11,896 bases of DNA from Burkholderiales bacterium (GCA_020846575.1 JADLDQ010000036.1:1-11896); one strand, 5' to 3'. Positions 1 to 6,665 are shown, counted from the first letter of the stretch. Notes: generated by a model not told the origin, from the letters alone. A program made the numbers and translations.

Positions 1-302
1 GCAATTCGCGTTCGCCGCAGTGCCCTCGTGGCGACGGCGCTCCGGTCCCTGGCGGACGGTCATGATCCAGCACGCTGGCCGGATTTTCGGACCAGGGGGT
101 AGTCCCTCCGTCCACCCCTCCGACCGCCGCGCTGCAGGCGGCGATCGCAGACAAGGACCTGGTCGCCAACTTCGACAGGCTGGGCCTGGTGCCCACCACG
201 CGCGAGATGGCCACCCCCGCCGGGCCGCAGGCGCACCTCAAGGCCGAGATCGAGCGCTGGGGCGGCCTGTTGAAGAAGGCAGGCGTCAAGCCGGTGGATT
301 GA
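1..302 (+). pseudogene. 3' remnant of a Bug-family (TctC-like) periplasmic receptor gene, frameshifted
   Basis: The last ~60 codons, ending at TGA 300-302, read ALQAAIADKDLVANFDRLG, then LVPTTREMATPAG, and finish LKKAGVKPVD. This is the typical C-terminus of Bug solute-binding proteins (tripartite tricarboxylate transporter receptors). The same frame has a stop at 63-65. Immediately upstream, Bug-like pieces appear in other frames: IFGPGGSP in frame 2, resembling the usual IFAPAGTP, and RRSALVATALRSLADG in frame 1, vaguely resembling the segment before it. At least one and probably two frameshifts separate them. The gene is therefore seen as a decayed fragment that enters from outside the window. 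The tail assignment is fairly secure; the upstream frame-switch reading is inference. An assembly or sequencing error could produce the same picture. Confidence 0.6.
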
Positions 303-441
303 GGTACTGGTGCACGACCGCGCTGGTGTCGAGGGCGATCACTTGCGCTTGCCCGCCTTCTCGCAGGATCGCCCCTTCCATTTCCTCCAGCGCCGGGCAG
401 GGCCCCCGGTAACCCGTCGAGCCGATGACCTGATTCAGACT
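286..441 (-). pseudogene. Possible vapBC remnant: antitoxin C-terminus plus first codons of a PIN toxin
   Basis: On the minus strand, 441-345 reads SLNQVIGSTGYRGP, then ALEEMEGAILREGGQAQ, resembling the C-terminal end of small VapB-like antitoxins. Reading continues at GTG 342-340 as VIALDTSAVVHQYL, which matches the first beta strand of PIN-domain toxins with the first catalytic Asp (LDTS). A stop at 288-286 ends it after 18 codons, so most of the PIN domain is missing. A +1 frame in the last codons of the antitoxin would end KAGKRK followed by a TGA overlapping the GTG, the usual vapBC overlap, which suggests a small indel. The fragment overlaps the plus-strand Bug tail at its end. Family assignment rests on short motifs only. 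Confidence 0.4.
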
Positions 442-469
442 CGTCTCGGCGCGACGAGCGCCCGGGCGT

Positions 470-3223
470 TCATCCCACCCGCCGCCGCTTCGCCGCGGCG
501 ACGATCTTCTCCAGCCGCTCGCGCGACACCGCGTCGGGGCGCGGGGCGGCGGCGGCCTCGAGCAGCCAGCGCTCGATGTCCGCCGGCGTGGTCGCGGCGG
601 CCTGGCGGCCCTCCATGGCGTCCTTCAGCGCCCGCAGCTTCATGTGCTGGCGCGCGGCGAGGAACTCCGCCGGGGAATCGATGCCGCAGGCGTTTTCCAG
701 GGCGAGCAGTATCTCGGGCAGGGCGGCGGGTGCGGCAGCGCCCTTGTCGCGCCTGGCGCCGGTGGCGGCCGGCGCGGGGGCGGCAGCGGTCTCGCGAAAG
801 CGAGGCTCGAGCCTCGCCCTCCACGCTTCGGGGAACTGCTCGATCGCGTTCCAGCGTGCTTCGAACGCGGTGATGCGCTCCGGGTCGAGCGCGGCGTCGG
901 CGTCGCGCGCCGCCTCGCGCTCGCGGCACAGCTCGAGCGCCGCCAGCAGCGCGTCGAAGCGCGCCTGCGAAGCCTGCAGCGCGAGTTCCTCCAGCCGCCG
1001 TGACAGTGCGTCGCGCGCGGCGCGATAGCGCGCCTCCAGCTTCGCCACGAGCGGCTTCGGAACCGGGGCGCAGGCGCGCCAGGCGGCATCGGCCTCGGCC
1101 AGGGCGCGCCTGAGTTCCTGCGCGCCGGCGGCGCCGGCGAGCGAACGCGTTTTCTCGTCCAGGCGAGCGATGATCTCCTCGCGCGCCTTCGACTGCTCGG
1201 CCTGCGCCGTCTCCGCGGCCGCCCGCGCCGCCTCGCGCGCCGCGAACAGGGCGTCGGTGGCGGCCTTGAAGCGGATCCACAGCGCGTTCTCGTCGCGCCG
1301 CGGCAGCGGCATCGCCCGGGCTGCGGCCTGCCACTCGCCCTGGAGGCGGCGCACCTTGTCCACCAGGTCGCGCGCCTGGGCGCCGGGCCCTGCCAGCGCG
1401 CCGGCGGCAACGATGAGCCTTTCGCGCTGCGCGCGCGCTTCGACCCAGGCGCCATCGAGCGGCGCCTGCAGCGCCTGCACCGCGGCCGCGTGGCGCGCCA
1501 GCACCGAGTGTTCCCCATGCAGCGCTTTGCGCGGCACGGTGTGCTCGAGCGGCCCGAGTTTGCGCCAGGCGAGCTGCGCTTCATCCAGCGCGCTGGCGAC
1601 GGCGCGCCAGTCGGGCGCGGCGGCCCGCGGCGCCGCCTCGGCGGCGGGGTCTGGCGCCGGGGGGAAGAACTTCGCCGCCGTCTCGGCGAGCGTGGCGATG
1701 ATGCGGTTGCGCGCCTCGAGGTTCTCCTGGCGCGCGAGCTTCTGCTTTTCCAGGTGCGCCGCCACCGGCGCGTAGGCGGCGGTGAGCGCTTCGTCGAAGG
1801 CGCGCCACAGGGCCTGTTCGGAAGCCCCGCCCTGACGGTCGATCTCCTTCCAGCGATCGCGCAGCTTCGAGATGGCTTCGCCGTGCGCCTGGATCGCGAG
1901 CTTCGCGCCGGCCGCGGCCTGGGCCAGGGCACGCGCCTCGTTCGCCAGCTCCTCGCGCTGCTGCCGGCCGCTCCAGCGCTGCCAGCCGCGCAGTCTCTGG
2001 TGCTCGCGGTGCAGGAACTCGATGCGCCGCGCGAGCCCGGCGTTCGCCGGCCCGCGCGCGAGCGCCTCGTCGATGACGCCGAGCAGGCGGGTGAGTTCCG
2101 CGAGGTTGCCCGCGGCGAGCGCTGCTTCGCCCGCTTCGACTTCGCGCCGCAGCGCGCTCGAGCGCTGTGCTTCCTGCTCTTTGCGCTGCTCGCGCTCATG
2201 CGCGCGCTGCGCGTCCTGGGTGTGCTGCCTCGCCAGCTCGCTCGCGTTGCGCCAGTCGGCGAAGCGTTGCGAGAGCACGGTGTGCAGCTCGCCTTCGGAG
2301 ACTTCCGGAAACCCCCGCCAGCGCTCGATCGCCTGCTTCTCGGCGGCCTCGCCGGCGGCGCCCGGCGCGGGCAGCGAGGCGAGAAAGCCCGCGCGCTGCG
2401 CGACGCTGGAGGCGAGAGCGAGTGCGCGCTTGGCGTCCTCGAGCTTGTGTGCGCAGCGCGCATCGCTCGCGTCCGGGGCCTCGTTCAAGAGCGCGAGCAG
2501 GCGCGCGGCCGGGACCTCGGCTTCCGCCGGCGGCAGCTCGCCCTGCGCGACGCCCGGCAGGCCGGCGCGCAACGCGCCCATCGCTTCGTCCGAGGTCGCG
2601 AGCCACCGGGTAAGCACCTGCTCGCTCTCGCCCCGGGCGCGCACCCGCGAGCCGAGCTGCGCGCGCAGCTCGGCGAAGCGCACCGGCAGCTCGGCTTCGG
2701 GCGAGCCGGCCTCGAAGCAGGCCTGGTTCAGCGCCGCCCACTCGCGGTCGATCTCCGCGACCCGGTTCGCGGGCACCAGGGCCTGTTCGAGCAGCGCCTG
2801 CGCCTGCGCGATGAGCGCGCGCGCTGCGGCGTGCGCTTCGCCTTTCTCGACCACGGCCTGCCAGCAGGTTCTGGCCGCGCGGTACAGGCGCTTGTCCCCC
2901 TCGCGGAAGGCGTGCATCGCCTGCCGCATGGAGGCCTCCTGCCGCAGCGCCTGGATCGCCTCGATCTTCAGCTCCACGCCCGGCGCCTCGCGCGCGATCT
3001 GCAGCAGCGACGCATCTTCGCTCGATGCGGCGATGCGCTCGCGCCAGAGCCGGACCTCCTCGGCGCCGGGGCGGTTCACGGAGCCGTGCTCGGCCGTGCC
3101 GGATGCTGAACCGGGAGCGGATGCAGGGGCCTGAGGGGCCTGCGCTTCGTCGCCGGCGGCGGACCCTTTCTTGAACAGATGCTCGAACAAGTTGCGACTA
3201 CCCGAAGCGAACGCAAGCCGCAT
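470..3223 (-). CDS. DUF349 domain-containing protein, large, helical
   Basis: This is a 917-residue, Ala/Arg/Glu-rich, almost wholly helical cytoplasmic protein built from repeated DUF349 units. The unit hallmark, an aromatic-anchored W-x-x-x/G-P segment followed by a W/Y-x-x-F/Y helix, recurs at about residues 455-485 (LRDRWKEIDRQ, then LWRAFDEAL), 555 (AWRKLGPLEHT), 630-650 (LQGEWQAAARA, LWIRFKAATDALF), 714-735 (ADAAWRACAPVPKP, YRAARDAL) and a weaker copy near 790 (RWNAIEQFPEAW). A linker rich in Ala/Pro/Gly follows the N-terminal LFEHLFKKGS. Starts: ATG 3223 has GAGGA ten bases upstream and sits 7 bases after the stop of a small upstream ORF. TTG 3190, giving LFEHLFKKG as the first residues, and an upstream in-frame start at 3331 are alternatives. 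The molecular function of DUF349 is not known to me. The C-terminus ends RRRVG. Confidence 0.85.
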   Translation of the reverse strand: MRLAFASGSRNLFEHLFKKGSAAGDEAQAPQAPASAPGSASGTAEHGSVNRPGAEEVRLWRERIAASSEDASLLQIAREAPGVELKIEAIQALRQEASMRQAMHAFREGDKRLYRAARTCWQAVVEKGEAHAAARALIAQAQALLEQALVPANRVAEIDREWAALNQACFEAGSPEAELPVRFAELRAQLGSRVRARGESEQVLTRWLATSDEAMGALRAGLPGVAQGELPPAEAEVPAARLLALLNEAPDASDARCAHKLEDAKRALALASSVAQRAGFLASLPAPGAAGEAAEKQAIERWRGFPEVSEGELHTVLSQRFADWRNASELARQHTQDAQRAHEREQRKEQEAQRSSALRREVEAGEAALAAGNLAELTRLLGVIDEALARGPANAGLARRIEFLHREHQRLRGWQRWSGRQQREELANEARALAQAAAGAKLAIQAHGEAISKLRDRWKEIDRQGGASEQALWRAFDEALTAAYAPVAAHLEKQKLARQENLEARNRIIATLAETAAKFFPPAPDPAAEAAPRAAAPDWRAVASALDEAQLAWRKLGPLEHTVPRKALHGEHSVLARHAAAVQALQAPLDGAWVEARAQRERLIVAAGALAGPGAQARDLVDKVRRLQGEWQAAARAMPLPRRDENALWIRFKAATDALFAAREAARAAAETAQAEQSKAREEIIARLDEKTRSLAGAAGAQELRRALAEADAAWRACAPVPKPLVAKLEARYRAARDALSRRLEELALQASQARFDALLAALELCREREAARDADAALDPERITAFEARWNAIEQFPEAWRARLEPRFRETAAAPAPAATGARRDKGAAAPAALPEILLALENACGIDSPAEFLAARQHMKLRALKDAMEGRQAAATTPADIERWLLEAAAAPRPDAVSRERLEKIVAAAKRRRVG

Positions 3224-3230
3224 TCTGACA

Positions 3231-3473
3231 CTATCCTCGCTCGTGCGGGTCAGTTCGAGTTCGAGCGCCGCCGCTCGCGTGCGGGTTACGCGACGGGAGG
3301 GTAGCCCACACGCTCGATGCGGCAGCCGCACCGTCGCCGCGATCCGGCCGGTGTGGCTGCAGGCCGATGAGCGCCGGCAGTGCGAGTTCGTTGTCGCCTT
3401 CCTCGAGCAGGCGCATCAGACCTTTCACCGCATTCTCGATGGCCGAAAGCGCCGAGATGCGACCCTGGGGCAT
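3231..3473 (-). CDS. Small hypothetical ORF with strong Shine-Dalgarno, upstream of the DUF349 gene
   Basis: It encodes 80 residues from ATG 3473, preceded by GGAGG five bases upstream. The first half (MPQGRISALSAIENAV, then LMRLLEEGDNELALPALIG) looks like real coding sequence and would form an amphipathic helix. The second half (after about residue 40) is Arg/Ala/Pro-rich low complexity and may be accidental read-through of a decayed or shortened gene. Its TAG lies 7 bases before the DUF349 ATG, so translational coupling is possible. The same frame is open for a further 16 codons upstream of the ATG. I recognise no family. It may be a real leader or small protein, or a remnant. Confidence 0.4.
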   Translation of the reverse strand: MPQGRISALSAIENAVKGLMRLLEEGDNELALPALIGLQPHRPDRGDGAAAASSVWATLPSRNPHASGGARTRTDPHERG

Positions 3474-3490
3474 CGCCACCTCCACATTGA

Positions 3491-3525
3491 GCAGTCCCGC
3501 TGGCTGCGCCCATTGTCGGGACTGC
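3491..3525. repeat. Inverted repeat, 9-bp perfect arms
   Basis: GCAGTCCCG (3491-3499) and CGGGACTGC (3517-3525) are perfect inverted copies with a 17-base loop. On the minus strand this would be a stem-loop in the 5' leader just upstream of the Shine-Dalgarno of the small ORF starting at 3473. There is no U tract, so it is not a standard terminator. It may be an operator or leader structure. Confidence 0.4.
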
Positions 3526-3560
3526 GGTTACCCTCGGTTGTTCCGGGATGTCGGTGGGGA

Positions 3561-3615
3561 CGTGATTGCGCGTGATTCCGGGGTCTTGACGGGTCGCGTA
3601 CTTTACGTGACGGGT
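3561..3615. repeat. Phased short direct repeats in the 3474-3670 intergenic region
   Basis: CGTGATT occurs at 3561-3567 and 3571-3577, exactly 10 bases apart. TGACGGGT occurs at 3587-3594 and 3608-3615, 21 bases apart. Spacings of one and two helical turns are typical of sites for cooperatively binding regulators. The region lies between the nucleotidyltransferase stop and the small ORF/DUF349 genes on the minus strand, where their promoter would be expected. No convincing -35/-10 pair was found, and nothing else was seen in this gap except the inverted repeat at 3491-3525. Confidence 0.3.
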
Positions 3616-3670
3616 ACAACCGCGCCTGCGCGTCTTACCGGGAATGCTGCCGGATGGCGTTCGCCCGCGG

Positions 3671-4228
3671 TTACTGCTCGGTGCTGCAGACTCCCCACTG
3701 CACCTGCAATCCCAGCCGCTGCACTTCCTGGCGCAGGAACGCCGCGTCCACCGGGGTCACCCGCAGCACGTGGCGGATGTCGCGCAGGTGCTTGTCCTGC
3801 CCGCCCTCCCGATAGAACTCGAGCTTGCGAAGGATCACGTATTCCGGCGGCGCGATCCAGGCGCCGCTTTCATCGAAGTCGATGCGCCGCCGATGTTCGA
3901 GGGCCCAGGCATGCAGGGGGTCGCGCAGGGCAAGGTAGATGTCGGCCTTGAACTGCGTCGCGTGATGCAGGAGATTGAACATGCCGCGGGTCGTTCGGGA
4001 CATCTCCAGCGCAAGGGTTTCGTCCGGCGGCACGTAGTACTCGGATTCCGGAAACCCCGTACGCAGGGCCGGGATGTCGGTGATCCGGATCAGCAGCACG
4101 ATGTCGATGTCGGCGGTGAGGCGCGGCTCGCCGTAAATGCTGGCCGCGACCGACCCGGTGATGCAGTAGGGCAGCCCCAGCCGCTCCAGGGGGCCGATGA
4201 ACGGGGCGAGCGGGCTAGGTACCGGCAT
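3671..4228 (-). CDS. Nucleotidyltransferase-fold protein (AbiEii/MNT-like), possible toxin of a two-gene module
   Basis: The protein has 185 residues. Residues 24-43 read TGSVAASIYG, then EPRLTADIDIV: the G-S helix cap and D-x-D metal pair (Asp40, Asp42) of the polymerase-beta-type nucleotidyltransferase fold. Asp96 in FKADIYLA is a good candidate for the third acidic residue. Residues 133-150 (LRKLEFYREGGQDKHLRD) carry the Lys and the K-x-x-R-D helix common in AbiEii/AbiGii-like proteins. The core motifs are intact, so it is probably active in transferring a nucleotide to a protein or RNA (inference). Start ATG 4228 lies inside the end of the upstream 65-residue gene (14-base overlap, stop TAG 4217-4215), which implies translational coupling. 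The pairing of a short helical protein with such a nucleotidyltransferase is a recurrent gene arrangement and resembles a toxin-antitoxin pair; the substrate is unknown. Confidence 0.75.
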   Translation of the reverse strand: MPVPSPLAPFIGPLERLGLPYCITGSVAASIYGEPRLTADIDIVLLIRITDIPALRTGFPESEYYVPPDETLALEMSRTTRGMFNLLHHATQFKADIYLALRDPLHAWALEHRRRIDFDESGAWIAPPEYVILRKLEFYREGGQDKHLRDIRHVLRVTPVDAAFLRQEVQRLGLQVQWGVCSTEQ

Positions 4229-4412
4229 AGGTCAGCGACCGGCGCGCCTCGAACTCCAGCTTCTCCCTGGGCCAGTCGGGGTGCGTCGTGCGAAGCCCGG
4301 CCACGCGCAGCTGGATCCCGGCCTCGTAGAGCGCGCACACCATCTCGAGCTTCTGCGCCGGTGTCATGCGGCGCAAGCCCTCGAGCTGCAGCGGGTGCGG
4401 GGTTTCATCCAT
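4215..4412 (-). CDS. Small 65-residue protein, partner of the overlapping nucleotidyltransferase (candidate antitoxin)
   Basis: The protein starts MDETPHPLQLEGLRRMTPAQ. Its core resembles a family of short proteins of the form 'MTPxxKLxxxxxLYxxGxxLRxAGLRxxHPDWxxExLxxExRRxL': here KLEMVCALYEAGIQ, then VAGLRTTHPDWPREKL, then RRSLTYAGT at the end. In my recollection proteins of this form commonly sit directly before nucleotidyltransferase genes, as here. It is predicted to be all-helical and cytoplasmic, with no membrane segment. The start ATG 4412 has no Shine-Dalgarno; a GC-rich 9-bp stem sits at its place (4414-4438). The gene's last 14 bases overlap the nucleotidyltransferase start. It is probably the antitoxin or accessory subunit; the function is inferred only from pairing. 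Confidence 0.7.
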   Translation of the reverse strand: MDETPHPLQLEGLRRMTPAQKLEMVCALYEAGIQLRVAGLRTTHPDWPREKLEFEARRSLTYAGT

Positions 4413-4413
4413 G

Positions 4414-4438
4414 GCGCCCGCGATGATACCGCGGGCGC
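4414..4438. promoter_or_regulatory. GC-rich hairpin/dyad abutting the start codon of the 65-residue gene
   Basis: GCGCCCGCG (4414-4422) and CGCGGGCGC (4430-4438) are perfect 9-bp arms with a 7-base loop, ending one base before the minus-strand ATG at 4412. On the minus strand the loop contains TATCAT, a 5/6 match to a -10 box, ten bases before the ATG. The element could be an autoregulatory operator, a translation-blocking stem, or the core of a promoter giving a nearly leaderless mRNA. No good -35 box is visible and no U run follows, so a terminator for the upstream Ada-like gene is less likely. Confidence 0.4.
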
Positions 4439-4474
4439 GCCGTGGCGCCCGGCGGCACCGTCGTGCCGTCCGGT

Positions 4475-5401
4475 CTACTCGATCTTGCCGCGGCTCAAGG
4501 CGGCCGTGCCGCAATGCACGCCTGCCTGCAAGGGGGTCGCAGCGGATTCGCAAAGGGTGCGCGCCGCCTCCCAGGCGAGCATCGCCGTCTTGCGCTCGAC
4601 GCCCCAGTGGTAGCCGCCGAGCGCTCCCGACTCCCGGATCACGCGGTGGCAGGGGATGAGCCAGGCGATCGGGTTGGCGCCGACCGCGGCGCCGACGGCG
4701 CGTGCGGCGCGCGGGGCGCCGATGCGCGCGGCGATACGGCCGTAGGTGGTGAGCGCGCCCGGCGACAGCTCGAGCAGCGCGCGCCACACCTGGACCTGGA
4801 AATTGGTGCCCTTCACGACCAGGGCGAGCGGCCGGCCGGGCTGTTCGGCGATCGCTCCGAACATGCGGTGCGCGAGCGCTGCGGTCGCTGCAGGATCGTG
4901 GATCAGCTTCGCGGCGGGCCACTGGCGCCGCAGCGCCGCCAGGCCCTCGTTCGATGCCGTCGGAAACTGCACCGAGCACACGCCGCGCGCGCTGGCCGCG
5001 ATGCGCACCGGGCCGAAGGGCGAATCGTGCAGGCCGTGGTGGATCTCCAGGCCGGCGCCGCCGGAACGCACCTCCCCGGGCGAGGCCGCCTCCAGCGCGA
5101 CGAACAGGTCGTGCAGCCGCCCGCTGCCGGACAGGCCCGCGTCTGCCGAGAGATCGAACAGGCTCGGCGAGCCCTCCAGCCGCGCTTTCGCCCATTCCAG
5201 GGTGAGGAGCTGCACGAAGCGCTTGGGACTCACCCCGGCCCAGCGGGTAAAGAGGCGCTGGAAGTGGTGCTCGGAAAGGTGCAGCGCGCGCGCCGCCGCC
5301 GCGAGGTCGGGCTGCTCGGCGGCGTGCTCGCGCAGCCAGGCGATCGCGCGCGCGATGCGCCGGTAGTCTCTGGAGGTGGTGCCAGCGGCGGGATCGTTCA
5401 T
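4475..5401 (-). CDS. AraC-type HTH fused to methylated-DNA-protein-cysteine S-methyltransferase (Ada-like, no N-terminal zinc domain)
   Basis: The protein has 308 residues. Residues ~15-112 form an AraC-type double HTH (LHLSEHHFQRLFTRWAGVSPKR, split by two helices, and ending LFVALEAASPGEVR). Residues ~118-285 are the alkyltransferase domain, with DSPFGPV at 127-131, TTYGRIAARIG, RAARAVGAA and GANPIAWLIPCHRV, where Cys251 of PCHRV is the methyl-accepting residue. It repairs O6-methylguanine (and O4-methylthymine) by suicide transfer to Cys251, and by analogy with Ada may activate repair genes. The N-terminal metal-binding Cys4 domain of E. coli Ada, which senses methyl phosphotriesters, is absent, so sensing must differ. 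A ~28-residue C-terminal tail (from about 281, with Cys284 and Cys297) is longer than usual. There is no clear Shine-Dalgarno; ATG 5401 is chosen because the HTH starts soon after it. Confidence 0.9.
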   Translation of the reverse strand: MNDPAAGTTSRDYRRIARAIAWLREHAAEQPDLAAAARALHLSEHHFQRLFTRWAGVSPKRFVQLLTLEWAKARLEGSPSLFDLSADAGLSGSGRLHDLFVALEAASPGEVRSGGAGLEIHHGLHDSPFGPVRIAASARGVCSVQFPTASNEGLAALRRQWPAAKLIHDPAATAALAHRMFGAIAEQPGRPLALVVKGTNFQVQVWRALLELSPGALTTYGRIAARIGAPRAARAVGAAVGANPIAWLIPCHRVIRESGALGGYHWGVERKTAMLAWEAARTLCESAATPLQAGVHCGTAALSRGKIE

Positions 5402-5483
5402 GGCGGCAAGCGTAATCCGCGCATCCGCCGCCCGCCACCCGATTCTTGCCGAGTCCTGCGGCGCCGCGTACTTCAGGGTCTGC

Positions 5484-6416
5484 CTAGAACGTGCACTGGT
5501 CCGCGCCCTTCAGCCCCAGCATCTGGCGCGCTTCCTCGGGCGAGGCGATCTCCAGCGACAGCTCTTCCAGGATGCGGCGGATCTTGCGCACCTGCTCGGC
5601 ATTGGTCCTGGCCATCTGTCCCTTGCCGAGGTAGACGCTGTCCTCGAGGCCCACGCGCACGTGGCTGCCGAGGATCGCGCCCATGGTGAGCAGCGACATC
5701 TGGTGGCGCCCGGCGCCGAGTACCGAGAAGCGGTAGTTCTGGCGCCCGATCAGGCGATCGGCGCTCATGCGGATGTAGGCGAGGTTCTCCGGGTCCGGGC
5801 CCATGCCGCCGAGGATGCCGAAGATCGCCTGCAGGAATACCGGCGGCCTGATCAGCCCTTCGTCCATGAGGAAGGCGAGGTTGTAGAGGTGACCCAGGTC
5901 GTAGCACTCGAACTCGAAGCGGGTGCCGTGTTCCTCGCCCAGCACCTGCATGATCTTCTTGATGTCGCGGAAGGTGTTGCGAAAGATGATGTCCTCCGTG
6001 CCCTCGACGTAGGGTTTCTCCCAGTCGTACTTCCAGCTCTTGATGCGCCTGGCGGCGGGGTGGATGGAGAAGTTCATCGAGCCCATGTTGCAGGAGCACA
6101 TCTCCGGCTTGGCGAGCAGCGGATAGGCGAGGCGGTCCTCCAGCGTCATCTTGGTGCTGCCGCCGGTGGTGATGTTGATGACCGCGCTGGTGGCCGCGGC
6201 GATTCTCGGGACGAACTGGCGGAACACCGCCGGGTCGGCGGTGGGACGCCCGTCCTTCGGATCGCGGGCGTGCAGATGAAGGATCGCCGCGCCCGCATTC
6301 GCGGCCTCGATCGCCTGTTCGGCGATCTGCTCGGGCGCAAGCGGCAGGTATTCCGACATCGTCGGCGTGTGGATGGAACCGGTGACGGCGCAGGTGATGA
6401 TGACTTTGTCGGCCAT
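5484..6416 (-). CDS. BKACE family beta-keto acid cleavage enzyme (DUF849)
   Basis: The protein has 310 residues, the usual family length, with a TIM-barrel fold. The family enzyme condenses a beta-keto acid with acetyl-CoA and releases acetoacetate plus a new acyl-CoA, using a metal (Zn) ion. Visible motifs: N-terminal VIITCAVTGSIHTPTMS; the metal-binding ILHLHARDP (His47, His49); NITTGGS at 81-87; EFECYDLGHL near 168-177; and RVGLED (Arg254, Glu258), the equivalents of the catalytic Arg and metal-binding Glu in characterised Kce. All look intact. Start ATG 6416 has GGGAG six bases upstream; an in-frame extension to 6479 is rejected because it lacks homology. It is divergent from the plus-strand catabolic cluster and shares its control region, so a role in the same pathway is likely. 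The substrate cannot be read from the sequence. Confidence 0.93.
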   Translation of the reverse strand: MADKVIITCAVTGSIHTPTMSEYLPLAPEQIAEQAIEAANAGAAILHLHARDPKDGRPTADPAVFRQFVPRIAAATSAVINITTGGSTKMTLEDRLAYPLLAKPEMCSCNMGSMNFSIHPAARRIKSWKYDWEKPYVEGTEDIIFRNTFRDIKKIMQVLGEEHGTRFEFECYDLGHLYNLAFLMDEGLIRPPVFLQAIFGILGGMGPDPENLAYIRMSADRLIGRQNYRFSVLGAGRHQMSLLTMGAILGSHVRVGLEDSVYLGKGQMARTNAEQVRKIRRILEELSLEIASPEEARQMLGLKGADQCTF

Positions 6417-6504
6417 GTCTATCTCCCGTTTTCCCTTGCCGAGGGGCGCCCGCAGCCGGCGCGAGAGCCGCTCGGGCACCGGCTCGCCGCAAGGCGGGTG
6501 AGAT

Positions 6505-6523
6505 CGTCACGCGCGACGTGACG
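6505..6523. promoter_or_regulatory. Operator-like palindrome in the divergent intergenic region
   Basis: CGTCACG (6505-6511) and CGTGACG (6517-6523) are perfect 7-bp inverted arms around CGCGA. It lies between the BKACE start at 6416 and the plus-strand -35 box at 6558, the expected place for a dimeric regulator controlling both directions. No regulator gene is in the window. Confidence 0.45.
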
Positions 6524-6557
6524 GCCGTTTCGCGACCGCGAGTTGGCGCGGCTGGGT

Positions 6558-6587
6558 TTGACAGCGCCGAGCGACCGCGCCTAGTAT
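6558..6587 (+). promoter_or_regulatory. Sigma70-type promoter for the plus-strand cluster
   Basis: TTGACA (6558-6563, perfect -35) is followed after 18 bases by TAGTAT (6582-6587, 4/6 match to TATAAT). Transcription would begin near 6594 and read through the thiamine-diphosphate-enzyme pseudogene into the Bug receptor gene at 7023, leaving a leader of over 400 bases. That long leader fits with the promoter having originally served the now-broken gene. Confidence 0.65.
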
Positions 6588-6665
6588 CGCCGCCCTGCGT
6601 GCACAACTTAGCGCAACTCGCCGGCAAGCACAACGCGGCGCAGTTGGCCGCTGGCGCAAGGCCGC

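Noticed and set aside
640..2463. A 607-codon frame on the minus strand in another frame of the DUF349 gene
   Set aside because: Ser/Arg/Ala/Pro-rich shadow typical of a +1 frame in GC-rich coding DNA.
1490..3109. A 539-codon open frame on the plus strand across the DUF349 gene
   Set aside because: It is low-complexity Arg/Ala/Gly/Leu sequence antisense to a clear DUF349 repeat protein, with no motif.
4215..5438. A 407-codon minus-strand frame that contains the 65-residue gene at its end
   Set aside because: Only the last 65 codons, from ATG 4412, are real; the rest is a shadow of the Ada-like gene in another frame.
5402..5483. Possible terminator between the BKACE and Ada-like genes (GCGGCGCCGC palindrome at 5458-5467)
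   Set aside because: The palindrome is only 10 bases with no loop and no U run, easily expected by chance at this GC content.
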